A stretch of DNA of 64,000 nt from Frateuria_A sp035943815 (GCF_035943815.1 NZ_DASZBU010000019.1:62001-126000), one strand, 5' to 3'. Counted from the stretch's first letter, positions 10,790 to 20,037 are shown. The notes: a model not told the origin generated them from the letters alone. Made by a program: numbers and translations.

Positions 10790-11554
10790 ATGCTCGACAT
10801 CCTTCCCCACGACGGTGACATCGCCGAGATCCGCCTGGCGCGGCCCCCGGTCAACGCGCTGAGCTTCGAGTTGCTCACGATGTTGCGCAACGCCATCGAA
10901 CAGGCCCCGCGCAACGGCGCGCGCGGCCTGGTGCTGTCCGGCGCGCAGGGCATGTTCTCGGCGGGCGTGGACGTGCCGGCGCTGCTGCAGCGCGATCGAG
11001 CCGGCGTGCGCGAGTACTGGCACCAGTTCTTTTCCGTCGGTTGCGCGCTCGCGACTTCGCCGATCCCTGCCGTGGCGGCGATTACCGGCCACAGCCCGGC
11101 GGGCGGCGCGGTGCTTTCACTGTTCTGCGACTACCGCGTGATGGCCCAGGGGCCGTTCCGCATCGGCCTGAACGAGGTGCAGGTGGGACTGGTCGTGCCC
11201 GATTGCATCCAGATGGCGTTGCGCCGCGTGGTCGGACCCTACCGTGCCGAGCGGTTGATGGTGGGCGGCACCATGATCGAATCGGAACAGGCGCTGGCCT
11301 GCGGCTTCGTCGACGAACTGACCGGCGTGGACCAGGTGGTCACCCGGGCGCTGCACTGGCTCGGCGACCTGCTCGCGCTGCCGTCGCACGCCATGCTCAA
11401 CACCCGCGAACTGGCCCGTGCCGACCTGCGCGCCACCTGGCGGGACGTCGATGCGCTGCCGCTCGATCAGTTCGTGGACGCCTATTTCCACCCGCAGACG
11501 CAGGCGACGCTGCAGCAGCTGGTCGCACGCCTCAAGGCGAAGAGCAGCGGCTGA
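10790..11554 (+). CDS. Enoyl-CoA delta isomerase-like crotonase
   Basis: A 254-residue crotonase-fold protein. The oxyanion region reads GHSPAGGAVLSLFCDYRVM, so the first catalytic Glu of enoyl-CoA hydratases is missing. GLNEVQVGLVVP keeps the single Glu characteristic of mitochondrial delta3,delta2-enoyl-CoA isomerase (ECI1 type). It probably shifts double bonds during oxidation of unsaturated fatty acids (inference from the residues). The ATG at 10790 has AAGGA 7 nt upstream; an in-frame ATG at 10769 lacks a comparable site. Confidence 0.85.
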   Translation: MLDILPHDGDIAEIRLARPPVNALSFELLTMLRNAIEQAPRNGARGLVLSGAQGMFSAGVDVPALLQRDRAGVREYWHQFFSVGCALATSPIPAVAAITGHSPAGGAVLSLFCDYRVMAQGPFRIGLNEVQVGLVVPDCIQMALRRVVGPYRAERLMVGGTMIESEQALACGFVDELTGVDQVVTRALHWLGDLLALPSHAMLNTRELARADLRATWRDVDALPLDQFVDAYFHPQTQATLQQLVARLKAKSSG

Positions 11555-11567
11555 GGCCGACGCCTCC

Positions 11568-12431
11568 TCAGCCAGTGGCCACCGGCCGCGAGGGGTCGCT
11601 CACCCAGCCGCTCCACGAGGGCGCGTACAGCCGCGATCCGTGCAGCCCGGCATGCTCCATCGCCAGCAGGTTGTGGCAGGCGGTGACGCCGGAGCCGCAC
11701 ATGTGCACTACCTTGTCCGGTGGCGTGTCGCCGAGCACCGCGGCGAACTCCGCGCGCAGTTGCGCGGGCGTCTTGAAGCGGCCCCCGGCGTCCAGGTTGT
11801 CGGTGTAGGGACGGTTCAAGGCGCCAGGCACGTGGCCGGCGGCACGGTCCAGCGGCTCGGTGTCGCCGCGGTAGCGCGCCGCCGCGCGCGCATCGACCAG
11901 CACCGGCGCCGACGCCGCATGCAGCGCGGCATGGTCGGTGATCGCCCCTGCGGCATCGAAACGCAGATCCACCTGCGTCGGCGTGCGCTCCACCGTGCCC
12001 GTTTCCAGCGGCAATCCGGCCGCGCGCCAGGCGGCAAGGCCGCCATCGAGCACGGCCACGTCACGCACGCCCGCCAGGCGCAACAGCCACCACAGTCGCG
12101 CTGCGGCCAGCGCGCTACTGCCCGCGTCATAGGCGACCACCTGCAGGCCGGGGCGCCAGCCCCAGCGGCCGAGCGTCGCCGAGAAGGCCTGCTCCAGCGG
12201 CAGCGGATGGCGGCCCAGACCCAGGCCCTGGCGGCCCAGGTCAGAGAGGTCATGTTCCAGGCTGGCATGCACGGCGCCGGGAATGTGGCCCTCGCGGTAC
12301 TCACGCTCGGGCTTGCCCGGATCGGCGGCGCCGGCGCCCGCCGGATCGGCGCGGCAATCGACGATCAGCAGCTGGTCCGGCGGCAGCGCGGCCAGTGCGG
12401 CCGCATCGATCAGCGTGGTGTGCAGGCTCAT
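11568..12431 (-). CDS. sseA: Thiosulfate/3-mercaptopyruvate sulfurtransferase
   Basis: A 287-residue protein with two rhodanese domains; the second holds the catalytic cysteine, Cys245, in CGSGVTAC. The CGSGVT loop matches 3-mercaptopyruvate sulfurtransferases (E. coli SseA) rather than classical thiosulfate rhodaneses (CRKGVT). It has no signal peptide, so is cytoplasmic. The ATG overlaps the stop of the NUDIX gene (ATGA), making it the last gene of a coupled reverse-strand set. Symbol by family resemblance. Confidence 0.85.
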   Translation of the reverse strand: MSLHTTLIDAAALAALPPDQLLIVDCRADPAGAGAADPGKPEREYREGHIPGAVHASLEHDLSDLGRQGLGLGRHPLPLEQAFSATLGRWGWRPGLQVVAYDAGSSALAAARLWWLLRLAGVRDVAVLDGGLAAWRAAGLPLETGTVERTPTQVDLRFDAAGAITDHAALHAASAPVLVDARAAARYRGDTEPLDRAAGHVPGALNRPYTDNLDAGGRFKTPAQLRAEFAAVLGDTPPDKVVHMCGSGVTACHNLLAMEHAGLHGSRLYAPSWSGWVSDPSRPVATG

Positions 12432-13054
12432 GCGTATCCCATCCGTTCGAGCAGGTTGAGCAGCATCGCGGCGGTGGCGCCCCAGATACGGTGGCCGCCG
12501 TGGACGAACTCCACCATCGGGCGGCGATGGCCGCGATAGTCCATCACGTAGCGGCGCAGGTTCGAAGGTTCAAGGAAGAATGCGAACGGCACCTCGAAGA
12601 CTTCCGCCACCTCGGCCGGCGTCGGATACAGCACCGCCGGTTCGGCGATGCGCGCCACCACCGGGGTCACGCAGTAGCCGCTGATGGTTTCGAAACAATC
12701 GAGGAACCCCAGCGGCGCCACGTGCGCGGGCGCCAGGCCGATCTCCTCTTCGCTCTCGCGCAGCGCAGTCGCGACGGCGTCGGTGTCTTCCGGGTCCTGC
12801 CGGCCGCCGGGGAATGCCACCTGTCCCGCGTGTGATTGCAGGTGCGCGGTACGCACGGTGAACACCAGCCGCGGCTGTACGCCCTCACGCACGCCGATCA
12901 GCACCGCGGCCGGCCGGCGGGGGGCGTCGCCGAGCAGATCGGCCATCTGGGCATGGTTCCAGCCCGGTCCTGCGGGCGGATCGGTGAGCGGCCGCAGCAC
13001 GCCATGCAGCGCGTCGAACAGGCGCCCGGCCGGGCGGTCCGCCACGCCGTCCAT
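12428..13054 (-). CDS. NUDIX hydrolase, CoA pyrophosphatase (NudL) type
   Basis: A 208-residue NUDIX protein. The box is GGRQDPEDTDAVATALRES, continuing EEEIGL, preceded by SHAGQVAFPGG. The QVAFPGG-x-DPxD form is characteristic of the NudL/coenzyme A diphosphatase subgroup, which cleaves CoA to 4'-phosphopantetheine and 3',5'-ADP. I chose the ATG at 13054, which overlaps the DUF1289 stop by ATGA; its 3' end in turn overlaps sseA. Confidence 0.85.
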   Translation of the reverse strand: MDGVADRPAGRLFDALHGVLRPLTDPPAGPGWNHAQMADLLGDAPRRPAAVLIGVREGVQPRLVFTVRTAHLQSHAGQVAFPGGRQDPEDTDAVATALRESEEEIGLAPAHVAPLGFLDCFETISGYCVTPVVARIAEPAVLYPTPAEVAEVFEVPFAFFLEPSNLRRYVMDYRGHRRPMVEFVHGGHRIWGATAAMLLNLLERMGYA

Positions 13055-13242
13055 CACGGCCTCGCGCGCGCGGGCAGGATCTCGCGCATGTAGCGCAGGC
13101 GTTCGGCTTCGTCCATGCCGCGCCAGCGCGCGATCTCCTCGCCGGTGCGCAGGCAGCCCTCGCACCAGCCGCGCGCGTCCAGCCGGCAGATGCCGATACA
13201 GGGCGTGAGGGGAGCGACGGTGGCGGGATCGTACGTGGGCAT
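13054..13242 (-). CDS. DUF1289 cysteine-rich small protein
   Basis: A 62-residue protein with four cysteines in CIGICRLDARGWCEGC and the helix GEEIARWRGMDEAERLRYM, the DUF1289 (YdhL-like) pattern. A metal or Fe-S site is often assumed for this family, but the function is unknown. The start is the ATG at 13242; the stop overlaps the NUDIX start. It lies 61 nt after fkpA on the same strand and may share its transcript. Confidence 0.85.
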   Translation of the reverse strand: MPTYDPATVAPLTPCIGICRLDARGWCEGCLRTGEEIARWRGMDEAERLRYMREILPARARP

Positions 13243-13303
13243 CGGCGGAATGGTAGCCGATGCCTGTCCCGGCGCCGTGGAGGATGCGTCGATCGGCAGC
13301 AGG

Positions 13304-14011
13304 CTACGGCTTGACGTCGAGCAGCTCGATCTCGAACACCAGCGCTTCGTTCGGCCCGATGCGCGGCAACTGCCCGCGCTCGCCATAGGCCAGTTGCGGC
13401 GGAATCACCACTTTCCAGCGGTCGCCCACGTGCATGCGCGGGATCACGTCCTGCCAACCAGGGATCACCTTGTCGACCTGAAAGGTCACCGGCGCACCAT
13501 GCGCCCAGGAGCTGTCGAACTCGGTGCCGTCGACCAGCATGCCGCGATAGTTGACCGTCACCGTGCTGGTGACGGTCGGACTGGCCTTGCCCTTGCCCTG
13601 CGCCAGCACGGCGTACTGGATGCCCGACGGCAACTGCACGACGCCTGCGCGCTGGCGGTTGCGCGCCATGTAGTCCGCGCTCTTGCGCGCATTGGTGGCG
13701 GCGATGCGCTTGAACTCGGCCACTGCATCGGCGTGCATCTGCTGCTCCAGGTGCTGGAGCTGGTCGTGCATGTCCTGCATCGAGACGGCCGGATGGCGCT
13801 TGGCATAGGCGTCGGCCATCGCCTTCTGCACGGTGGCCAGGTCCACGTCCGGGTCGCCGCCGGCGAACTGGCTGCCGATCTGGTAGCCGATCGCGTAGGA
13901 AAGCTTGTGCTTGTCCAGCCTGACCTGCGAGGCGGGCGCGGCGCGGTCCTGCGCGTGTACGGCGCTTCCCAGCACCAACATGCCTAGCGCCAGCCCACCC
14001 AGTCGTGTCAT
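13304..14011 (-). CDS. FKBP-type peptidyl-prolyl isomerase (FkpA/Mip-like)
   Basis: A 235-residue periplasmic foldase. A signal peptide (GGLALGMLVLGSAVHA) is followed by an N-terminal helical dimerisation domain (KLSYAIGYQIGSQF to about residue 110) and a C-terminal FKBP domain: TVTVNYRGMLVDGTEFDSS, VIPGWQDVIPRMHVGDRW, IPPQLAYGERG. This two-domain layout is that of FkpA and Mip proteins, which help fold outer-membrane and secreted proteins. It is divergent from the hydratase gene at 14158. Confidence 0.9.
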   Translation of the reverse strand: MTRLGGLALGMLVLGSAVHAQDRAAPASQVRLDKHKLSYAIGYQIGSQFAGGDPDVDLATVQKAMADAYAKRHPAVSMQDMHDQLQHLEQQMHADAVAEFKRIAATNARKSADYMARNRQRAGVVQLPSGIQYAVLAQGKGKASPTVTSTVTVNYRGMLVDGTEFDSSWAHGAPVTFQVDKVIPGWQDVIPRMHVGDRWKVVIPPQLAYGERGQLPRIGPNEALVFEIELLDVKP

Positions 14012-14157
14012 GCCTTGCCTCCATCATGGACGGAACCGACATGCTAAGCGCAACGGCGGCTCCCTGCAGCGCCGCGGCCGGCGCGTGGCTTGGAAACCCG
14101 GATGCGGCAAAGGTTCCCGCTGCTACCATGCGCGTCTTCCCTTTCCGGAGCGCCTGT

Positions 14158-14940
14158 ATGGCCTATCGCAACCTGGAAGTCGCCAACCGCGGCGCGGTGC
14201 GCATCATCACCGTCAACCGGCCCGACAAGCTCAACGCGCTCAACCGCGACACCCTCAACGAGCTGACCCTCGCCTTCACGCAGGCGGCCCAGGACGACGC
14301 GGTGCGCGCGGTGGTGCTCACCGGCGCGGGCGAGAAGGCCTTCGTCGCCGGTGCCGACATCGCCGAGATGAACGGCTACTCGAGCGTGCAGGCGCAGTCC
14401 TTTTCGCGCACCGGGCAGCGCCTGATGAGCACGATCGAACGGCTGGGCAAGCCGGTGGTCGCGCGCATCCAGGGTTTCGCGCTGGGCGGCGGCATGGAGC
14501 TGGCGATGGCCTGCCACCTGCGCGTGGCCAGCGAGAAGGCCAGGTTCGGCCAGCCGGAAATCAATCTGGGCCTGATCCCCGGCTTCGGCGGCACCCAGCG
14601 CCTGCTGCGCCTGGCCGGCCGCGGTGCGGCGCTGGAGCTGTGCCTTACCGGCGCGCCGATCGGCGCGCAGCGCGCCTACGAGTTGGGGCTGGTCAACCGC
14701 GTGGTGGCGCCCGAGGCGCTGGACGAAACCGTCGATGCGCTGGCCGACCAGTTGGCCGCCGCCGCGCCGCTGGCGGCCGCCGCCATTCTCGACGCGGTGC
14801 TGCAAGGTGGCGAAACCGCGCTCGACCAGGGCCTGGAGTTCGAGACCCAGGGCTTCGCGCTGATGTTCGCCACCGAGGACATGCGCGAAGGCACCCGCGC
14901 GTTCCTGGAAAAACGCAAGGCGGCGTTCAAGGGCACCTGA
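14158..14940 (+). CDS. Enoyl-CoA hydratase (crotonase)
   Basis: A 260-residue crotonase with both catalytic glutamates, in FALGGGMELAMACHLRVAS and ARFGQPEINLGLIPGFGGTQ. It should hydrate trans-2-enoyl-CoA in beta-oxidation or an allied pathway. AGADIAEM is the oxyanion-hole motif. The ATG at 14158 has GGAG 8 nt upstream and gives the normal N-terminus (MAYRNLEVANRGAV). It stands alone, with no thiolase or dehydrogenase beside it, so the pathway is not fixed. Confidence 0.92.
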   Translation: MAYRNLEVANRGAVRIITVNRPDKLNALNRDTLNELTLAFTQAAQDDAVRAVVLTGAGEKAFVAGADIAEMNGYSSVQAQSFSRTGQRLMSTIERLGKPVVARIQGFALGGGMELAMACHLRVASEKARFGQPEINLGLIPGFGGTQRLLRLAGRGAALELCLTGAPIGAQRAYELGLVNRVVAPEALDETVDALADQLAAAAPLAAAAILDAVLQGGETALDQGLEFETQGFALMFATEDMREGTRAFLEKRKAAFKGT

Positions 14941-14961
14941 GCGGCGCGGAACTCCAGGCCT

Positions 14962-15885
14962 TCAGTGATGCCCGCCGGCGTACTTTTTCTCGCCGGCGGT
15001 CACCGCCACGTCCAGCCGGTTCTCCGGCGGCGCCAGCGGGCAGGTGGCGAACGGGGTGAAGGCGCAGGGCGGGTTGTAGGCCTGGTTGAAATCCAGCACC
15101 AGCTTGCCCGGCTTGTCCAGCCCACCCGCCGGCAGCGTGGCGTAGAGGAAGCGCGCGGCACCGTAAGTCTCCCTGCCGGAGGTGCGGTCGGCCAGCACGA
15201 AGAACAGTTCGCCGCCCGGCTCCTCCTGGTAGGGCAGCAGCTCGAGCGTGTGGCCGTCACGGTGGAACACCGCCTTGCCCGGCACCTTCACCGTGTCGAT
15301 GGTGCCGATCACCGAGCCGATCTGAAGCTCGTGCGCCGGCACGAAGGGCACCCAGTCGGCCTCGATGCGCCAGGACGGATCGATCGGGAAATAATCGATG
15401 CCGGAGAACTCGCGGCGCGGCTCGGCGTCGGCGTCCTTCACGCGCAGCGCCTTGCGGCCGTCGCGCTCGATCATGTAGAAGCCGGCCTGGCCGAAGCGCA
15501 CCGTGGTCGGCGCGGCGCCGGGGGCGGCATGCATGTCGTCGATCAGCGCGGCGCTCTCGACCGGCTTGCCATCGACGGTGGCGCCGCTGCCGCTGGCCAA
15601 CACGATCTGCGTGGAGCCGTCCGCCGCCAGCGTCACCGTGCCAAGGTGCGCGGGGCCCGCCTTGAGCACGATGTCGTTGTCCGCCGCGCTGCCGACGCGG
15701 TTGGCGCCCTCCTTCAGCCACTCCAGGCCGATCAGGCTGAGCCAGCCGTCCGGCGCGGTCAGCAGCGCCACGCGGTCGGCGCGCCACTGCTCGATCTCAT
15801 GGGTGTAGGACACGGGGGTTCGGGCGACGGACACGGTAGCGACTCCGGAAAGCGTGGCAAGGAGGAAAGCGGCGACTCGCAACAT
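14962..15885 (-). CDS. DUF1684 exported protein
   Basis: A 307-residue protein with a signal peptide (MLRVAAFLLATLSGVATVSVA) and the DUF1684 core: WLSLIGLEWLKEGANRVGS near the N-terminus, KAVFHRDG mid-protein and a C-terminal NQAYNPPCAFTPFATCPLAP segment. The last, with its NP-x-C-A and C-P-L-x-P-P pattern, is the family hallmark. The function is unknown. The start at 15885 begins the signal peptide directly. It is downstream of mutL on the same strand but separated by 77 nt. Confidence 0.85.
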   Translation of the reverse strand: MLRVAAFLLATLSGVATVSVARTPVSYTHEIEQWRADRVALLTAPDGWLSLIGLEWLKEGANRVGSAADNDIVLKAGPAHLGTVTLAADGSTQIVLASGSGATVDGKPVESAALIDDMHAAPGAAPTTVRFGQAGFYMIERDGRKALRVKDADAEPRREFSGIDYFPIDPSWRIEADWVPFVPAHELQIGSVIGTIDTVKVPGKAVFHRDGHTLELLPYQEEPGGELFFVLADRTSGRETYGAARFLYATLPAGGLDKPGKLVLDFNQAYNPPCAFTPFATCPLAPPENRLDVAVTAGEKKYAGGHH

Positions 15886-15962
15886 GGGGACGGTCCGCGC
15901 AGAGGGAAGCATCGACGAGTATGGGCGGCCAAACGCGCAGCCGGCAAGCGGCCGGCGGAGAC

Positions 15963-17786
15963 TCAGCGGCCGCGCAGGAACAGCCTGTCCAACTCGCCCA
16001 GCGACAGTTGCGTCCAGGTCGGCCGGCCGTGGTTGCACTGGCCGGAGCGCTCGGTCGCTTCCATCTCGCGCAGCAGCGCGTTCATTTCCGGCAGGGTCAG
16101 CCGTCGCCCGGCGCGCACCGAGCCGTGGCAGGCCATGGTGGAGAGCAGCTCGTTCTCCAGTTCCTGCAGGCGGCGCGAGCTGCCGTGCTGCGCGAGTTCG
16201 GCCAGCACGTCGGTGGTGAGTCGGCCCACGTCGGCGCCTTCCAGCAGCGCAGGAATGCGCCGTACCACCACGGTCGAGGGTCCGCTGCGCGAAAGCTCCA
16301 GGCCCCAGTCGGCCAGCGCCTCGGCGTGCTCCTCCGCGGCAGCCGCCTCCTTCGCGCTCACGGACAGATTGAGCGGCACCAGCAGCAACTGCGAGCGCAG
16401 GTTGCTGCAGGCGCGCCCGGCCTTGAGCTTTTCGTAGGTGATGCGCTCGTGCGCGGCGTGCATGTCCACCAGCACCAGGCCGTGCGCATTCTCGGCCAGG
16501 ATGTAGATGCTCTTGAGCTGGGCGATGGCGAAACCCAGCGGCGGAGCCTCGCCCTCATCCGCCGCGGGCATGGCCACCGGCATCGCCACGGCGGCTGCGG
16601 CACCGCGCGGCTCGCCCAGCAGCGTTGCGTACTCCGCCAGCGGCTCGTCGCGCACGCCGAGCGCCAGCCGGTTCTGCTCGGCGCGCAACGGCCACGAGGC
16701 GGCATGGGCGAGCGCCGGCGCGCCGGGCGCGGCGCCCATGGTCAGGCGGCCTTCCTCGGCATGCGCATGCGACTCCACCTGCCCCGCCCGCGTCTGCGCC
16801 AGCGCCTCGTGCAGGCTGCGGAACAGGAAATCGTGCACCAGCCGCTGCTCGCGGAAACGCACCTCGTGCTTGGCCGGATGCACGTTCACGTCGACCCCGG
16901 CCGGGTCCAGCTCCAGGTACAGCGCGAAGGCCGGATGGCGGCCGTGGAACAGCACGTCGGCGTAGGCCTGGCGCACCGCATGCGCCACGACGCGGTCGCG
17001 CACCAGCCGTCCGTTGACGTAGAAGAACTGGCCGTCCGCCTGCGCGCGCGAGGCGGTGGGAAGGCCGACCCAGCCCGAGAGCTGCATGCCGGCGGCCGCA
17101 TGGGCGATCTTGAGGCTCTGCGCGGGGAAGTTCTCGCCCAGCACCTCGGCCACGCGCGCCAGCGCGGAGGCATCGTCGCGGCAGGCCTTGAACAGGCGCA
17201 GCGGCTTGCCGTTGTGGCTCAGACGGAACTCCACCGTGCGTCGAGCCAGCGAGAGCGACTTGAGCAGGTCGTCGATGTGCGCGAATTCGGTGCGCTCCGC
17301 GCGCAGGAATTTCCGCCGAGCGGGCACGTTGAAGAACAGGTCGCGCACCTCGACGCTGGTGCCGACCGGATGCTGCGCCGGCCTTGCCGGCTGCATGCGT
17401 CCGCCGTCGACCTCCAGCCGGAACGCGCTGTGGGCATCGCGTGTGCGCGAGGTCAGTGCGAAGCGTGCGACCGAGGCCACCGAGGCCAGCGCCTCGCCGC
17501 GGAAACCCATGCTGGCCACATGCTCCAGGTCATCGAAGCTGCCGATCTTGCTGGTGGCGTGCGAGGCCACCGCCAGCGGCAGTTCGTCCGGCGCGATGCC
17601 GCCGCCGTCGTCGCGCACGCGGATCAGTCGCGCGCCGCCCTGTTCGATGTCCACCTCGATGCGTGTGGCGCCGGCGTCGAGGCTGTTCTCGACCAGCTCC
17701 TTGACCACCGAGGAAGGCCGCTCGATCACCTCGCCGGCGGCGATCTGGTTGACGAGGTCGGGAGGAAGCTGGCGGATGACGGGCAT
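15963..17786 (-). CDS. mutL: DNA mismatch repair protein MutL (endonuclease type)
   Basis: A 607-residue protein with a GHKL ATPase N-terminus (VVKELVENSLDAGAT, DDGGGI, GFRGEAL) and a C-terminal dimerisation/endonuclease domain. Near residue 441 is DMHAAHERITYE, the metal-binding motif DQHAx2Ex4E with Met for Gln. It should therefore nick DNA itself, as expected for species lacking MutH. The linker is Ala/Glu-rich. It sits downstream of an N-acetylmuramoyl-L-alanine amidase, the same pairing as E. coli amiB-mutL. Confidence 0.97.
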   Translation of the reverse strand: MPVIRQLPPDLVNQIAAGEVIERPSSVVKELVENSLDAGATRIEVDIEQGGARLIRVRDDGGGIAPDELPLAVASHATSKIGSFDDLEHVASMGFRGEALASVASVARFALTSRTRDAHSAFRLEVDGGRMQPARPAQHPVGTSVEVRDLFFNVPARRKFLRAERTEFAHIDDLLKSLSLARRTVEFRLSHNGKPLRLFKACRDDASALARVAEVLGENFPAQSLKIAHAAAGMQLSGWVGLPTASRAQADGQFFYVNGRLVRDRVVAHAVRQAYADVLFHGRHPAFALYLELDPAGVDVNVHPAKHEVRFREQRLVHDFLFRSLHEALAQTRAGQVESHAHAEEGRLTMGAAPGAPALAHAASWPLRAEQNRLALGVRDEPLAEYATLLGEPRGAAAAVAMPVAMPAADEGEAPPLGFAIAQLKSIYILAENAHGLVLVDMHAAHERITYEKLKAGRACSNLRSQLLLVPLNLSVSAKEAAAAEEHAEALADWGLELSRSGPSTVVVRRIPALLEGADVGRLTTDVLAELAQHGSSRRLQELENELLSTMACHGSVRAGRRLTLPEMNALLREMEATERSGQCNHGRPTWTQLSLGELDRLFLRGR

Positions 17787-17867
17787 CGCGCAAGCTTAAA
17801 GCGTGCAGCCGGCGATGCCCACCGATGCATCCCTGGAAATACCGACAACACGCGGGGTAACGGTTCT

Positions 17868-17892
17868 CCTTCTCCCGCGCGGCGGGAGAAGG
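17868..17892. repeat. Intergenic palindromic repeat, copy 2
   Basis: CCTTCTCCCGC (17868-17878) and GCGGGAGAAGG (17882-17892) form a perfect 11-bp inverted repeat with a 3-nt loop. It lies between mutL and the amidase gene, with no T-run. Confidence 0.7.
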
Positions 17893-17921
17893 CTCACGGA
17901 CGAGGGCTTGCGGAGTGGCTG

Positions 17922-19415
17922 TCAGCCGGCCGGAATGGCCAGCACCATGCCCGTCTGCACCGAATCGCCGTTCATGCGATTGGCGCTCTTGATCGCGCGC
18001 ACGCTCACGCCGTACTGGCGGGCGATGCTGCCGAGGCTTTCGCCGCGCGCGACCCGGTGCAGGTCGCGCACGTCGGCATCCGCACGCTCGGCGTCCGCGG
18101 CCTTGGCCGGCGTGGCGGGCCTGGCGGCTTCGGCCAGCATGCCGTTGCGACGCATCGCCTGTGCCGCGAACCAGGTACCCGGCGGCGGCGTGGATTCGAA
18201 GTAGTTGCGCACGCCGCCGGTCACCGCCGCCGCCAGCTGGCGCTGGTGCGCGGGATCGCGCAGCTTGCGCTCCTCGGCCGGGTTGCTGATGAAGGCGGTC
18301 TCGACCAGGATCGAAGGCACGTCCGGCGAGCGCAGCACGACGAAGTTGGCGTGCTCGACATAGCCACGATGGGTCGGCCCAAGCTGGCCCAGCGCCTTGA
18401 GCACGTTGCCGGCGATCGATTCGCTGGCCTGGATGGCGTAGCCCTGCTGCAGGTCCAGCAGCACCGCGGCGAGGCTGTCGTCCTTGTCGTCCAGCGTGAC
18501 GCCGCCGATCAGGTCCGCGCGGTTCTCGCGATCGGCCAGCCAGCGCGCCGCCTCGGAGGTCTTGCCGCGCGGCGACAGCACCCATACCGACGAGCCGCGC
18601 GCGTCGCCGCTGGTGAAAGCGTCGGCGTGCACGGAAACGAACAGGTCCGCGTTCTGCTCGCGTGCGATCTGGTAGCGGCGCTTGAGCGGGATGAAATAGT
18701 CGCCGTCGCGGGTCAGCACCGCCTTCATGCCCGGCTGCTTGTTGATCTCCGCGGCGAGCGCCTTGGCGACGGCCAGCGTGACGTTCTTTTCCAGCGTGCC
18801 GCCCGGACCGTGCGAGCCGGGGTCCTTGCCGCCATGGCCGGCATCGATCGCGACGATCACCTTGCGCTCGCCGCCCAGCAGCATGGCCGCCTGCCTGGCG
18901 CCCTTGCCCACGCTGCCGGTCGGCTTGATCGCGGCCAGGGCGGTGGCGCGGCCGTCGTCCTCATCATCGGCCGGTTTTGCCGTGACCGTGGCCGTGACCG
19001 GCGCCGGCTTGTCGGCGCCCGCACCGGGGTAAAGGTCGAGCACCAGCCGGTAACCACGGTCGCCCTCGGGCTTGAGCAGGAAGGTCTTGGGCTGCGCGCC
19101 GGCCGCGGCATGCGCCACCAGTTGCAGCGCCTCGCCGTCGCGGCGGCTGTCCAGGCCCTTGAGCAAGCCCCGCGCCGCGGGCCGTTCGAAATCGCTGGCC
19201 AGGCTGCCCTTGCGCAGATCGAGCGTGACGGTGTCGCCGTCACGTCCGAGCTTGTAGTCGACCGGCCCGGACAGGTCGAACACCACGCGGGTGTAGGTGG
19301 GGCCGGCCCAGACGCGCGCCGACTCGACGTCGGCCGCGTGGGCGAGGCGCAGGGGCAGCATGGCGGCGAAGGCCACCAGACCGAGCGTTCCCAGGCGCGC
19401 GAGCGGACGTGTCAT
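17922..19415 (-). CDS. N-acetylmuramoyl-L-alanine amidase with AMIN and LysM domains
   Basis: A 497-residue periplasmic amidase of the AmiB/AmiC type that cleaves septal peptidoglycan. In order: signal peptide (LGLVAFAAMLPLRLAHA); AMIN septum-targeting domain (VWAGPTYTRVVFDLSG); a linker; the Amidase_3 domain with zinc ligands in IDAGHGGKDPG, the Glu of GTLEKNVTLAV and the His of FVSVHADAF, plus catalytic Glu in ILVETAFISN; and a C-terminal LysM (HRVARGESLGSIARQYGVS). The LysM places it closer to E. coli AmiB than AmiC. I chose the ATG at 19415; a 26-residue upstream extension lacks signal-peptide character. Confidence 0.92.
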   Translation of the reverse strand: MTRPLARLGTLGLVAFAAMLPLRLAHAADVESARVWAGPTYTRVVFDLSGPVDYKLGRDGDTVTLDLRKGSLASDFERPAARGLLKGLDSRRDGEALQLVAHAAAGAQPKTFLLKPEGDRGYRLVLDLYPGAGADKPAPVTATVTAKPADDEDDGRATALAAIKPTGSVGKGARQAAMLLGGERKVIVAIDAGHGGKDPGSHGPGGTLEKNVTLAVAKALAAEINKQPGMKAVLTRDGDYFIPLKRRYQIAREQNADLFVSVHADAFTSGDARGSSVWVLSPRGKTSEAARWLADRENRADLIGGVTLDDKDDSLAAVLLDLQQGYAIQASESIAGNVLKALGQLGPTHRGYVEHANFVVLRSPDVPSILVETAFISNPAEERKLRDPAHQRQLAAAVTGGVRNYFESTPPPGTWFAAQAMRRNGMLAEAARPATPAKAADAERADADVRDLHRVARGESLGSIARQYGVSVRAIKSANRMNGDSVQTGMVLAIPAG

Positions 19416-19569
19416 GGCGCCGCATTGAAACCCAGCAAAACCGCGATTGCAAGGGTTTTTCCCTTGGATTTCCATAACCTGCGCCGCATTCATCAGGATC
19501 GATCAAGGTCTTGCCAGCGAGCAGTGCCGTAGCGCGGCCTTGGCAGCGACAAGCTTTTTTCCTTTTGCG

Positions 19570-20037
19570 CTAGTGACTTAGGCCCGCACCCAGGCGCGCC
19601 AGCACCGCCTCTCCGCGGGCGTTGCGCACCTCCGCGCGAGCACGCCGTCCCAGGCCGGCGTGCTCCAGATGCAGCACCAGGTCTGCCGCCGGCAGGGCAC
19701 CCGCGCCGCGCTCGGGCCATTCCACCAGCACCAGTGCGCTGGGGTCGCCCAGCGCATCCAGCCCCAGCCATTCCAGCTCGCCCGGATCGGCGATGCGGTA
19801 GAGGTCCAGGTGCCAGGCGGTCAGCGGGCCGGCACGGTACGACTCCACCAGGCTGTAGGTCGGGCTCTTGACCCGCTCGCCCACGCCCAGCGTGGTGAGC
19901 AGCGCGCGGGCGAAGCTGGTCTTGCCGGCGCCGAGGTCGCCATGCAGATAGATCACCAGGCCGCCGTCGATGGCGGCGGCGAAGCGTTGCGCCAACGCCG
20001 CGGTGGCGGTTTCGTCGGGAAGGGTCCAGTCGCTCAT
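19570..20037 (-). CDS. tsaE: tRNA threonylcarbamoyladenosine biosynthesis ATPase TsaE
   Basis: A 155-residue P-loop ATPase (HGDLGAGKTSFARALL) with the family motif KSPTYSLVESY and a Walker B-like DLYRI. TsaE works with TsaB, TsaC and TsaD to make t6A37 in tRNAs reading ANN codons. The ATG overlaps the nnr stop (ATGA); nnr-tsaE-amidase-mutL is a widely conserved proteobacterial order. Confidence 0.95.
   Translation of the reverse strand: MSDWTLPDETATAALAQRFAAAIDGGLVIYLHGDLGAGKTSFARALLTTLGVGERVKSPTYSLVESYRAGPLTAWHLDLYRIADPGELEWLGLDALGDPSALVLVEWPERGAGALPAADLVLHLEHAGLGRRARAEVRNARGEAVLARLGAGLSH

Noticed and set aside
15921..19532. A 1203-codon open frame on the forward strand
   Set aside because: It runs antisense to mutL and the amidase, which have complete domains and motifs. 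Its product is His/Gln/Arg/Ala-rich without any domain, typical of antisense frames in GC-rich DNA.
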